From: Alopecurus myosuroides
Taxonomy: Eukaryota > Streptophyta > Magnoliopsida > Poales > Poaceae
NCBI GenBank assembly: GCA_028641055.1
Contig: CM054061.1
Coordinates: 58,822,825 to 58,886,824 of the forward strand
DNA: 64,000 bases
Direction: 5' to 3'
Shown: positions 45,501 through 56,916 of the stretch, piece after piece
How the letters are laid out: each line of letters opens with the position of its first letter
Position numbering within the stretch: position 1 is the stretch's first letter
Translations under genes and position numbers: made by a program
Notes under the pieces: generated by a model
The model's input: the letters and a program-made list of their open reading frames with translations, nothing else
Databases searched by the model: none
Told to the model about the DNA's origin: nothing

Positions 45501-48500
45501 TGATACGTCATAAACGTATCCCTAATTTCTGATGCTCCATGATCATATTATGCCAATTGCTACATGTTTTCTCTCTTATTTATAGCATTTTCATACGTTT
45601 TTCGGGACTAACCTATTAACAAGATGCCAAGCGCCAGTTCCCTGTTTTGTGCTGTTTTTTGTTTCAGAAACGTTGTTCTAGAAACATTCTCGGAATTGGA
45701 CCCCACAAAGCCCGAAGTGCCTATTTTGCCCGGAAGCATGCAGAACACCGAAGAGGAGTCGAAGACGGGCAACAGGGGGCCACACCATAGGGTGGCGCGG
45801 CCCCCCTGGACGTGCCAGCTATGGATGTGGGGCCCCTTGGCCTCCACCGCCTTTGCCCTTTCGCCTATTTATTCCCCCGGGATGGAAAGCCCTAGGCACC
45901 TGATCAAAAATCCCGAAAAAGTTCCGCAGCCGCCGTCGTCGTCAATCCTAGATCAGGAGGGTTCTGGAGCTGTTTTTTGGCACCCTGCCGGAGAGGAAAT
46001 CATCACCGGAGGCTTCTACATCACCATGCCTGACTCCGGAGTGATGCGTGAGTAGTTCATCCCTGGACTACGGGTCCATAGCAGTAGCTAGATGGTTGTC
46101 TCCTCCTCATATGCCTCCATGTTTAGATCTCGTGAGTTGCCTATTATGATCGAGATTGATCTTATGTAATTCTATATGTTGTGTTTGCTGGGATCCGATG
46201 GACATTGACCTTATGCCAAGTTGATTATAGTCTTTATTGCATATGTTATTTGTGATCTTGCACGCTTTCGGTTGCTAGTAGTGAAGGGTACGTTGCATAG
46301 AAAACAAAAAATTTCCTACGCGCGATAAACCCGGATGGCCAAGATCTAATCTATGAGACGAAAGGCAACGGGGAGAAAGAGAGTCTTGAGATAACATACC
46401 CTCGAAGACTCAAAGTGGTACGAGATAAAATATCGTTGTTGGCGTAGTCGTACTCACGCCGATCCCGAGCGAGAAGAAGTGCACCGCAATCCGGCGGTGC
46501 CTCCGTAATCGGTCACTCGTTCAGCTCCATGAAGACTTCCGTTCCCTCGATCCAGCGGGTAGCGGAAGTAGAGGATCCCCGCGGAACTCCAACAGAACGA
46601 CGGCGTGGTGGTGGTGAAGAATCCCACAGTCAGGGCTTCGCCAAGCCGGAGACCATGGAATGGAGCAGTGGGTGGAGGGAAAAGGGAGTGGGCAAGTGTG
46701 TGGAGAAGAGAGAGCTCTCACCCTCCTTTTATACGGGAAGGGCAGGCAGCCCAAGGGGGGGGTGCGGCCAGCCATGGGTGCCGCCACCCCTTCCTCTCTT
46801 CATGTGAGTGGAAGCCCCCACTCACACCCACTCATACTCCCTTAATTTTCCACTTAGAAAATCCAAAAGTTTTTCTTTAATAAATAAATAAAACGTTTAT
46901 ATTTGTTAATTCCATTAACAATCATTTGCATGCAGCACCTCGAATCATTTGTTAATTCCATTAACAACCATTCGATGAAAACCCCCTTGAACTATTTCAA
47001 TTTTCCCCCGAAACAATTTGTCGGAGCTGCCCAAAATATTCTTCGGTATTCCGTATCCTCTCTAACGCTTCATCGAACCTTAAGTGTGTCACCCGACGGT
47101 TCGCGAATAATATAGACATAATCGAGACTCCTCTCCGATCAATAATCAACAGCGGGATCTGGAGATCCGTGATGACTCCTATATATTCAACGATGACTCT
47201 CGTGATCGTGTGAACCTTTCAACGTCGTAACGATTTCCCTTTGTCTCGCGGTATTTTACTTGCCCGAGATCCGATCATCGGTATACACCATACCTTGTTT
47301 GATCTCGTTATCCGACAAGTACTCTTTTCTCGTTCCCGTGATATAATATCCTTGTGATCATATCACGTCCTTGCAAGCGGTGTCGATGTGATATCACCGA
47401 GAGGGTCCTGCGTATATCTCTCCGTCATATTGGATGGACAAATCCCATTCTTCATCCATGAGCTTGAACTAAGACTTTACGAATACCTAATGACACCTTT
47501 ATAGTCACCCTATTATGGTGTGACGTTTGATGTTATCAAAGTATTCTTTCGGTATTAGTGATTAACATGATCTCATGGTCTAAGGAACAATGTTACTCCG
47601 AATGTAAGACATAACAACAAAACTAAATGACTTGATCGTATTGTTATACTTAGTTAGGGTCTAAGTTCATCATGTCATTCTCCTAATGACATGATCCGGT
47701 TTTTAACAACATCCAATGTCTATGATTAGGAAACCTTGATCATCTATTAATCAACGAGCTAGTTAAAAGAGAGGCTTCACTAGGAACGTTGGTTTGTTTA
47801 TTAATCACACATGTATCAACGTTTCCGGTTAATACAATTCTAGCATGATAAATAAATATCTATCATAAACAAGGAATAATATAATAAACACTTTATTATT
47901 CTCTCTCGGGCATATTCCCTTCAAGTAGTTGCTCTGTCCAAATAGTTGCTAGTGACTCCAAGAGGGAGTATTTATGCTAGATAGTGGGTTCATGCTTCCT
48001 TTTCGCCTGTGCTCGAGTGACAGAAACGTGACGGGGGAGGATGTGTTGTTGCCACTAGGGAGAAAACAGCGGTGAGAGTACCCGCGTGTATAATCATTGC
48101 TTACATTACACAGATTGTTTGATGTAGTTATATGTTGCTTGCAACTTAATACCTAAGGGGGTTCGGATGATAACCTGAGGGTAGATTATTAGTCATAGAT
48201 GAAGATGGATTGTGGTCTATGTATTTTGTTGTAATGCCCACACTAAATATCATAGTAGTCATCATGTTATAATGTGCACTACGGTGCAACCTTTATTTGT
48301 CAATTACCCAGCTGTAATTTGTTCACCCAGCATGTTATTTTTATGGAGAGACACCACTAGTGAACCTATGAACCCGGTCCATTTTCCACACTGTTAAACA
48401 AACCACAACAATTTCCTGCTCTCTTTACTTACTCCAAGCATACACTGTTTTCCACACTATACGTCTAATCTTTTTTTTCAGCAAGACCGGTGAGATTGAC

Positions 48501-48732
48501 AACTTCACTGTACCGTTAGGGCAAAGTATTTTGGTTGTGTTGTGTGCAGGTTCCACGTTGTTGCTGACACCAGTGAAGCGCCAACACCGCCGTCAGTGGC
48601 ATCAACCTTCCGAAGGTCCTCTTTCTCTTACTGGATTGATAACCCTGGTTCTTAACTAAGGGGAAAATTCCTACAGCTGTGCTCATCACACCCTCCTCTT
48701 GGGGTTCCCAACGCAAGAATCACACAACGCTA
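45501..48732 (+). repeat. 3' LTR of Gypsy copy b, split by a solo LTR
   Basis: 45501-46281 and 47929-48732 together give about 1,585 bp, close to the 1,591 bp of copy c. It starts TGATACGTCATAAACG. The right end is approximate, near CACACAACGCTA. Confidence 0.8.
46282..47923 (-). mobile_element. Solo Copia LTR, 1,642 bp (BARE/Angela-like)
   Basis: Termini TGAAGGGTACGT ... CATATTCCCTTCA form a TG..CA inverted repeat, and AGTAG flanks both sides (46277-46281, 47924-47928). No internal domain is present, so the element has recombined to a single LTR. Orientation is inferred from TGAAGGGAATATGCC on the minus strand, similar to BARE/Angela LTR starts. Length fits that group. Confidence 0.92.
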
Positions 48733-49018
48733 GACCAGAAGAAACGAAGGATTGAGCGCAACCCTAATCGCTCCGACTCTGGCATAACGTGACCCTTGTC
48801 TCTAATGTTTAACACTTTCGGGCCCACACTAACTCCTCAAATTATCCGTTTCGGACCGACCATAACCCAACAACGTATGAACGTTTGAATTCATGCGAGA
48901 TCCACAAAAGATGGATCGCCAGCGAGGTGAGCATGCCATGGATCTCGACCGATGGCGACAACCCGTAGTCCACTCATTGGCATGAAAGGAATCATCCACG
49001 AAGAAGGTAGATGGCGAG
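48733..49018. other. Spacer right of Gypsy copy b
   Basis: I can support no gene in this stretch. On the minus strand it continues past the end of the LINE ORF1-like frame at 49019 and may be LINE debris. Confidence 0.3.
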
Positions 49019-49459
49019 CTAGGGATCTTTGGAACTCGGAACTTTGGAAGAAGCAGTATTCGTCCCTAATAAACGAAAAATAATCACCGCCTCCTGTTGT
49101 CTTCTCCTCTTTTCCAATCTCCTGATCGCTTTCTTCCCTGTCGATCGAAGCAGACACGCCGGATCTGCTTTAGGAGTCCTACAATCATCAAAGTAATCAG
49201 CATTAGCATTAAGAGAACCTTCGTCCTTACCATCGCTGCTCTCCAATCCCGAGTCTTCCGACGCCAGGCACCAAAATCGGCCTCCAAAGGATGCCGAGGA
49301 GTTGCCCAGCACTGAAACCGGCCCGGGAAATGATTGTGAAGCCGCCCCAGCGACCACCGGCGGTGAGAAACTTGGCACCCATGGAGTCGCCCCCGGGGTC
49401 GCCTCAATCATCGCAGGGTTTAGGGTCCTTGTCGTCCCCCGGAACCGAAACAACAACAT
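49019..49459 (-). pseudogene. LINE ORF1-like fragment
   Basis: A 146-codon frame with FGGRFWCLASEDSGLESS and an Arg/Lys-rich stretch (AIRRLEKRRRQQEA) resembles the N-terminal part of cereal LINE ORF1 proteins. There is no RNA-binding domain and no ORF2 nearby. It abuts the broken end of the Copia element. Confidence 0.4.
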
Positions 49460-49486
49460 CTGATCCTTAGTAAGATAAGTAACTCT

Positions 49487-50807
49487 CTAACTGTCACAAA
49501 AGAGATTAATGTAAGTATCATCTCTATAAAACTCAGCAAATAAATCTTTCAACCAAACATATTCTTTGCACGCTTCAGCAATAGCCATGCACTCCGCTTC
49601 AGTGGTAGATTGGGAAACAACTGAATGCAACGTTGCCCTCCAACTCACGGCACAACCACCTAGCATGAACACATAACCTGTGAGGGATCTCCTCTTATCC
49701 AAATAGGCAGCATAATATGAATCCACATATACTTTGAGTCCCTCATCAACCTTGCCAAACTTTAAGCAAGCATTGGATGTGACATGAAGGTACCAAAAAA
49801 TCTACTGAAGAACCTTACAATGTTCTTTGTCGGGGTTAGACATATATCTACTCATCAAACTCATAACATATGATAAATTAGGGCGAGAGCAAACCATGTC
49901 ATACATCAAAGAACCAACATTACTAGAATATGAAACTCTAGACATGTACTCAAAATTCTCATCATTGCTAGGACATTGTGAATTTGACATTTAAAGTGAG
50001 GAGTTATGAGAGTCCTAACATACTTTGCATCATGCATGTTAAAACGATGAAGAACTTTCTTAATGTAATTTTGCTGACTAAGAACTAACAAACCAGATTT
50101 TCTGTCTCTAGTAATCTCCATACCGAGTATTTTCTTAGCAGCACCAAGATCCTCATCTCGAACTCACTACTCAACAATTTATTTAACGTAGTGTTTTATT
50201 TCTTTCTCTTCGCGACAATCAACATATAACAAAATGTATATTGGTGACCCATAAATAAACTTAATATACACACAACTATCAAATTCAGACCTCTTAAAGT
50301 ATCTTTTATACCATTGACGAGGAGATGGTTTTAAACCATATAAGCACCTTTTCAACTTGCACACATGATCCTATCTGCTAGGTACTATGAATCCTTCTGG
50401 TTGGTCCATGTATATCTCCTCCTCCAACTCTCATGTAAAAACACAGTATTCACATCTAACTGCTGAAGGTCAAGATCATGCATAGCAACAATACCAAAGA
50501 ATGTACGAATAGAACTATGCTTGACAACTGGAGAGAAAATATCATAATAAACACCTAGAATTTGACTGAAGGATTTTGCAACTAACCTGGCCTTAAACCT
50601 TGGAGACTCACTAGGAGATAAACCCTCTTTTCTCTTGAAGACCAACTTACAGAGAACGGACTTCTTTTGTTTAGCCAAGCGAACAACATCCCACGTACCA
50701 TTCTTCTCAAGTGATTGTATCTCCTCTTGCATAGCAGAGATCCACTTCTTGCGGTCACCGGAACCAATGGATTCAGTGTACGTGGATGGCGCATGATTGT
50801 TCTCCAC
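49487..50807 (-). pseudogene. pol: Copia reverse transcriptase and RNase H (broken)
   Basis: RT segments: EIQSLEKNGTWDVV, LQQLDVNTVFLHE and LKRCLYGLKPSPRQWY. The catalytic box reads LLYVDCREE, lacking the second Asp, with a break there. RNase H is DSYYAAYLDKRRSLTGYVF and STTEAECMAIAEACKE, cut at 49487. Confidence 0.88.
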
Positions 50808-51950
50808 CTATTCATCACAACTAAAAGTATAGTGAATAATATCACACTCCTCAATCAAACGTGTAGGAGCTCCTTTATTCCTCTTCTCTGCAATAGAAAT
50901 TTTTTGTTGCTGCAAAATAGGAGGTGATTGATGAACAGTATCATGAACATCATCATCATCAATCTCAGTTTCTATATCATCTACGTGCTCCACTTGCATG
51001 CGAACTTCCTGGTCATCATCATAACTAATAGGTGAAACATCTGTGGGTAAACTATTAGTGTATATAACAGATTCATTCAAAACTACGCTCTTGCTCATGA
51101 GAGACTTCTTAATCTCGAAATTCGACAACTTATATCCTTTAACACTAGAACCATATCCAATAAACATGCACTTAATAGCTCTAGGTTTTAACTTTCTATT
51201 ATCAACATGGGCATAGGCAGTGCAACCGGAAACTCTCAACTGTGAACAATCAGCAGGTGTTCCAGACCATACCTCAATGGGAGTTTTCTTAACGAGTGTT
51301 ATAGAAGGCAACCTGTTTATCAAGTAGCACGTGGTGGAGCCCGCTTTAGCCCAAAAAATGCTTGCTCACGCGAGCTTTGGATATCATGTAGCAAGCTCTT
51401 GAGATGATAGTTCTGTTCATGCGCTCAGCCACACAATTCTGCTGCGGCATGTATGGGATGCTTTTGTGCCTCACGATTCCTTCTTTGCTGCAGAAATCAT
51501 CAAAAGAATCAGAACATAATTCTTCACCAATGTCAGTACGAAGCAATTTAACCTTCCTTCCAGTTTGTCTTTCTATCATAGCTTTCGACTCTTTAAACGC
51601 AACAAATGTTTCATCTTTAGTTTTTAGGAAATAAGGAAACATGTTTCTAGAGTAATCATCAATAATGGTAAGCATGTAACGAGAACCACCGTAAGAGGGC
51701 TTACGTGACGGGCCCCATAAATCAGCATGGACATAATCAAGTATACCTTTGGTGGTATGAACAGAAGCATTAAACTTTACTCTCTTGTGCTTACCAAAAA
51801 CACAGTACTCACAGAACGGTGTCTTACTCATAGTGTATCCCTCTAGCAGATTTCTATTCATCAATTCTTCCATACCAAGTTCACTCATATGTCCAAAACA
51901 TATATGTCACAGGTTACTAGTACTTAGTTCGTCACCAGAAACATTAGCAT
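50808..51950 (-). pseudogene. pol: Copia integrase (broken)
   Basis: A pre-integrase segment (KTPFCEYCVFGKHKRVKF) precedes the core. VHADLWGP and LRTDIGEE give the two Asp and NCVAERMNRT the Glu. Further on, PIEVWSGTPADCSQLRVSGC is the usual Copia linker, followed by an acidic linker (EHVDDIETEIDDDD). Confidence 0.88.
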
Positions 51951-52399
51951 CGGCAACCGAACCATGTAAAGTATAACATATAACTTGACATAATTCAAAT
52001 CACCGATCATGTGAATAAGAGAACCTTTTTATCTTCATCACACCACATGAACCGGTGTGCCTCGCATCCGTCAAAGTGTGGATCATCCCATCGTGCGTCA
52101 TGATCTGAACGGAGCCTCTGTCCACAATGTCACGTGGGTTATCATCTCCCGTAGGTATGACATATCCACTCTTCATAGGCTCATAAGTACTAAACCAATA
52201 TTTGTTAATGAAAATATGAAACGAGCATGCAGAATTAAGAATCCACTCATCACGTCCAACAACGCAACCAGCAAAAACAACAAGAGCATCACCGGAATCA
52301 GAACTATCAGGGCTGCAACGGAGGTCTTACCATCACCACCGGATTTATTTTTGGCATATACGTACCGACTCTTTTCTACTTATTCTGCAGCTTCCAACA

Positions 52400-53145
52400 A
52401 ACATCAATAACGTAATTATTTTTCTTGCAATACATGCAGAACTTATCCTTGCCTCTAGACTTCGAATGGACTCGACTGTTCTGGCTCTTGTCACGATTGT
52501 TATTGTAAGTTTTCTAGCCGGGCCTGCCACGAACCTGCAAAGCTTCGCCCCTGAAGGACGATGCATCAAACTGAACCATACCTTTCATCTTCTCTCTCGT
52601 TTGGAGAGACTCATATACTTCCGAAAGTGTTAGTTCATTACGAGCCAATAATAATATATCATGTAGATTTGTAAAAGAATTTGGCAGCGAGCATAAGAGT
52701 AGAAGAGGTAGATCCTCATCATCATATTTTATCTCCATCGACACTAGGTCGGCAACGATCTTCTTAAATATCGATATGTGGTTCATCACCGAACCACCCT
52801 CCTGTAGCTTGTGCGTGAACAACTTTATCTTCACACGTGCATCTTGTTGGTTAGATCTTTGGACATGTAGATCTCTTCCAGGTTTTCCCGAAGGCCTTAT
52901 GCGGATTCCTCCTTCAACACGTCTTGCAAAATCTTATTAGATAGATGGAGTTGAAGCATAGACAAAGCCTTACAGTCCTTTCTCTATTCACTGTTTGTCC
53001 ACGTATTCACGTCCTTTTCGCTGAATCCATCTAGTGTGTCATCAAGATCTCAAGATTGGGAGAGAATCGCCCTCATCTTGACTTTCCACAACGAGAATCT
53101 CGTCTTGTAGTCCAGCAACGGTAGATCAAACTTCATCGCAGTCAT
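52400..53145 (-). pseudogene. gag: Copia gag (broken)
   Basis: It starts at ATG 53145 (MTAMKFDLPLLDYK, FSLWKVKMRAIL), as in Copia gag proteins. It has at least three stops. The later part (LFTHKLQEGGSVMNHISIF, LPNSFTNLHDILL) is the UBN2-type gag domain, and a zinc-knuckle-like CMYCKKNNYVIDVCWK lies near 52430-52390. Confidence 0.8.
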
Positions 53146-53185
53146 CGCAAAACTCTAATCTGTTAACCAGGGCTCAGGTACCAGT

Positions 53186-53460
53186 TGTTATAAACAATAG
53201 CAATAAAAGCGACAAAAAGAAAGACATTGACACACGGGGACACGAGATTTTTAACGTGGAAAACCCTTCCATTGAGGAAGACAAAAAACCACAGGGGCCA
53301 GTCAACATAACTTCACTATATCGGGTGCGGTTACAAACGCCGGAAATTTACAACTTGAGACTTATCACAAACGGCGACTTACATGAAGTATATAAAGGGG
53401 GTAAACCGTAGACAATGTAGAAATCATATCCAACTTTGACGCTATGTTCTACTCGTTAGA
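53186..53460 (-). repeat. 5' LTR of the Copia element (partial limits)
   Basis: It ends TTTATAACA at 53186. The primer site TGGTACCTGAGCC (53183-53171), a variant of the initiator-Met tRNA site, follows after 2 nt. A TATA box (TTTATATACTT) lies near 53390-53400 on the minus strand. Confidence 0.6.
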
Positions 53461-54744
53461 AATTTGGCCTTTTTATCAGCATAAGTGAATTTGGATTATA
53501 GAAAAATAACAAATATGGATAAAAAAATCAATGAGAATAGTACCGGCCAGGTCCTGGTTACACGAGTGTAGACATGTTGGTATTAACGTGACAGTGCTAG
53601 ACACTAGATCATCAGCTAGATGTTCACGCTATGATCTTAATTTTGTTTTTTGGAGTAGCAGATTTTGTTCTTTGTGTCGTATATAGTGGAATCTTTCTAA
53701 TTATTTATTCTTGATAGCACATCAAGGTGGTATGGAAATTAGCTCACATAAGAACAAAGTTTTAAATAGCCGGCTATAGCCTATCTATAGCCCAACTTTA
53801 GGCCTTCTAGAAGCTTCACGCTACGGCTAGTTTCTTTACAGGCTACAATAATTATATCTGCTAATAGTCGGACTAAGTGAATTTAGTTCCGATTCAGCCT
53901 CTTACCGACTATTCTTTCGTCCAGGGACAAAAAACTGGCCTAATATTTATCCACACAACTCAATTTGGGAGCCCAATTGGACAACTATGCTAAATCTAAC
54001 TCTCAAATCTCTATTTTGCTTGTTATGTAATATTTGGAGTGAACTATGTGATAAATTACTACTACTTAAACTCCTGATTATTTGTATCTCTTATGTGACT
54101 ATGTTGTTATGTTCTGCATATGTGAATAATGATATATATACGAATGTATAGTGCCCAAATTTATTTATTTTTCATTATTTAGCGGAACGGCTATAAGACT
54201 ATAGCATTTCGTAGTTACTAGAATCGGCGAGGCTAAATATAATAGCCCTTTATTTTAAACTTTGCATAAGAAGCATAAATCCACTTTATTTCCCGCGGTA
54301 GTTAAAAACATACTTTAAAATATTAATTTTTTGTAAAACAATTGTTGCTGCATAGATCTTATGTGTGCATAAAGTTGTTTCATGAAAGGTCTCGTGAAAA
54401 GGTTTATTTTAGCATAAACTTTATCTTTCTATGTAAGACATAAAACATATCGGTTTTCGGTGAAAAGACTTTATGAATACATTTGTTAAGATTTATGTAC
54501 TAAGACTTTTTTTTTTGTAATTTTGCTGAAAATTCAAAATACATTTAAAATATATTTTAAACACCGCCCAAGATAAGCTCACATTAAGATTAGGCAAGAC
54601 TAAAACTTTGCAGAACCACTTCTCTTCCATATCATGTTGGAGCATTTTCATTTCTAAATGTGTATAGAGAGTTGCAAGTTGCAACTTATATAATCCATCA
54701 ATCAGAATTTGTATGTCTATGTGCTTCCGTAATTTACATACACT
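53461..54744. other. AT-rich gap with a possible MITE
   Basis: No gene is seen. 53757-54270 starts 'aaagttttaaatagccggctatagcc' and ends in a rough inverse, 'gctaaatataatagccctttattttaaacttt'. This suggests an old hAT-type MITE with blurred ends. Confidence 0.4.
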
Positions 54745-54978
54745 TAATTTGGAAGATGGTACTAGTCATGAAAAGAGGTTTAATCACATCAACTTTTATT
54801 CCCCCCCTTTTGACAGTCCTCGTTGTCCATTTACAAATACTCATTACAGATCCGGACGAGTACATATGAAAGGCACAACTTACAAACTAAATGAGCGGGG
54901 CGTGCAGAAATCAAGGAAGTGGAAAGATAACACATACGTAAAAGTAAAACCCCGCGAAAAAGGGATCAGAGCAAACAT

Positions 54979-55468
54979 CTAGTGATCCCTGGTGATGTTC
55001 CCGGTGGTGTCCTTGCCAGTGTTGTCTCCGCCCATCCCCAGCGTGTTGGCCACCGCGTCCTTGGCGCCCACCACTGCACCCTTCACCGTCTCGGTGGCCT
55101 GCTGGAGGACGCCGCCGGTCTTGTCCTTGCCGGCGACGGCGGACTCCTTGGTGTACTCCGCCGTCTCCGACGCCTTCTGCTTGGCGGCGTCCATGGCGCC
55201 CTGGCCCTGCCCAGACGAGTGCCCCGTCATGCCCGCCGCCTTGTCTTTGGCCTCGTACGCCTTGTCCTTGGCCGCGCCCATCGCCTGCCCCGCCTTCTCC
55301 TGCAAACACCACCAGGATTATATCACATTTCAGACACGGCGCGTGCACGCGGCAACTCAACGTACCTCAAAACGAAAATCGATGGTGATCGTGGACATGA
55401 ATAAGTACCTGGGTGTGGCCCTTGGCCTCGCCGACGCGGTAGCTCGCCTGATCCTGGTTGGAGGCCAT
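54979..55468 (-). CDS. HVA1-like: Group-3 LEA protein, HVA1-like (LEA copy 3)
   Basis: Exon 1 is 55409-55468 (MASNQDQASYRVGEAKGHTQ) and exon 2 54979-55299, with a GT-AG intron at 55300-55408 placed after codon 20 as in copy 1. The product is 126 residues with an intact frame. It has fewer 11-mer units than copy 1 (AAKDKAYEAKDKAAG, AAKQKASETAEY) but the same C-terminal block (KESAVAGKDKTGG, GAKDAVANTLGMGGDN). It ends in NITRDH. A shorter group-3 LEA of this kind should have the same desiccation-protective role. The promoter has the best CE3/ABRE match of the three. Confidence 0.92.
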
Positions 55469-55620
55469 CTCGATATATCTCACGTACTAGCTCGCTCAAA
55501 TAAACTAGATCACTCTCGAACACGAACTGAGAACAGAAGATTTCACTCTGAAAGCACGATCACTTTGTCTTTGCTTGACTTGGCTTGGAATGATCTGTTT
55601 GCCTTTAGAGCAAGGAGACA

Positions 55621-55696
55621 CTTATATAGGCTGCCACTACGGGACACGTCGCAGGGCTGAGCACGTACATGGTGGACACGTAGAGAGGACACGCGT
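55621..55696 (-). promoter_or_regulatory. LEA copy 3 promoter: CE3, ABREs and TATA box
   Basis: On the minus strand, ACGCGTGTCCTC (55696-55685) is identical to the published HVA1 CE3. After 3 nt comes the ABRE ACGTGTCC (55681-55674), then ACGTGC (about 55665-55660) and ACGTGTC (55649-55643). The TATA box is TATATAAG (55629-55622). ABA and drought induction is inferred. Confidence 0.88.
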
Positions 55697-56109
55697 TCAA
55701 ACCCTCGCGAAGCCTATGGGCCAAAATCGATCGAGCACATGCGGGAATATGACGATGGAGGCCAAGAAATACAGTTAAACAAGTGTAAAGACAGGTTCAG
55801 TAAAGGGATCGAGTGGATGGGAGGATAGGATATGACGATGGAGTACATTGTTGTGTCGTGGCAGGACATACTGCGGCTCCAGACTGCGTGGTTGGTTTGA
55901 TTTTCGCGTCGATGCGGTGGCCGGTGGAGCGTGTATATGTACTCGTGCCATGTGCCATAGCTTCTGTTCCGTCGACGTACGTATTCCAGCCTCTCGTTGC
56001 AAGAGTTCCATATTTCTCTATTCTTGACATCTCGTGGAGCTGATATTGACACCGATGGCTAGCATACCACGAGTGTAAACAACTAACATTATATTTTACG
56101 ATGACATGG

Positions 56110-56878
56110 AAGAGAGTAAATTATAATAGATTCTGTCCGAGATGGCCTTTTATTTTTAATGCCATCCTTCAAAGTTTGAGTCTGAAAGAGATTGAACTTT
56201 CTGGAAGACAATACACGTGGGCAAATAGAAGAGAAGATCAGACCTTCGAAAAATTGGATAGAATTCTCACCACTGTAGATTGGGAGCAGAAATTCCCATT
56301 GGCTACAGTAAGGGCTCTACCAAGGTCTGGATCGGACCATACTCCATTGGTATTGGACACTGGAAATGGTGCTCACGTGGGTAATATGACTAATTTCTCT
56401 TTTGAACTATCATGGTTGACTCATGAGGGGTTTTTCGACATGGTCGCAAGAGAGTGGAATGCCTATTCCAAAGGGAAAACACCTATCGAGGTGTGGCTTA
56501 ATAAGCTAAGGCATGTACGTCGTTTTTTGAAGGGGTGGGCAAAGAATCAGAGCGGAAAATATAAGATGGAAAGAGAAAATTTGATAAATATAATTGATGG
56601 TTTAGACATAAAAGCGGAAACAACACAACTTACTGTATCTGAACGAGATACATTAAGAAAGGCAAATGATAATCTATGTGCGTTGAGACGGGATGAGGAG
56701 ATTAAATGGGCTCAGAGAGCGAAAGTTAAATATGTGCAAGAAGGTGGAAATAACACGAAGTTCTTTCACCTTATGGCAAACGGAAAACATAGAAAAAAAA
56801 ATGATTTTTCAACTTGAGCAAGATGAAGGAACCATTATCGGTCATGACAATCTCAAAACCTATATTACTGAATTCTAA
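56110..56878 (+). pseudogene. LINE 3 endonuclease C-terminus and linker (frameshifted)
   Basis: KEIELSGRQYTWANRR and SGSDHTPLVLD (the SDH motif of AP-type endonucleases) run to 56817. A run of nine A at 56793-56801, where LINE 2 has four, shifts the frame. The correct frame continues as MIFQLEQDEGTIIG to a stop at 56876-56878. Confidence 0.85.
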
Positions 56879-56916
56879 AAAAATAATTTGAAGCACCGGT
56901 TCCAAGTAATGTTGTT

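Larger units (their letters stand above)
41590..48732 (+). mobile_element. Gypsy element copy b, 5'-truncated, with 3' LTR
   Basis: The same family as copies a and c: its 44923-45500 region matches 23-609. It lacks a 5' LTR and any gag or pol motif; what is present is an unrecognised reading frame, a long non-coding 3' region, the purine site and a 3' LTR. Past the frame, GGGAGACAACCCG (42910) and 'ggggatgcccaaggcatcccc' (43600) are hallmarks of Triticeae Gypsy groups such as Sabrina. A Copia solo LTR is nested in its LTR. The left limit is approximate. Confidence 0.8.
49484..53460 (-). mobile_element. Truncated Copia LTR retrotransposon
   Basis: On the minus strand, in order: part of the 5' LTR (from about 53460 to 53186), primer site, gag, integrase, RT, RNase H. 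Integrase before RT is the Ty1/Copia order. It breaks off inside RNase H at about 49487, so the 3' LTR is missing. The outer LTR limit is not determined. Many stops and frameshifts are present. Confidence 0.85.

Noticed and set aside
46529..46807. Open frames at 46.5-46.9 kb as a small gene
   Set aside because: They lie within the solo Copia LTR and have no domain.
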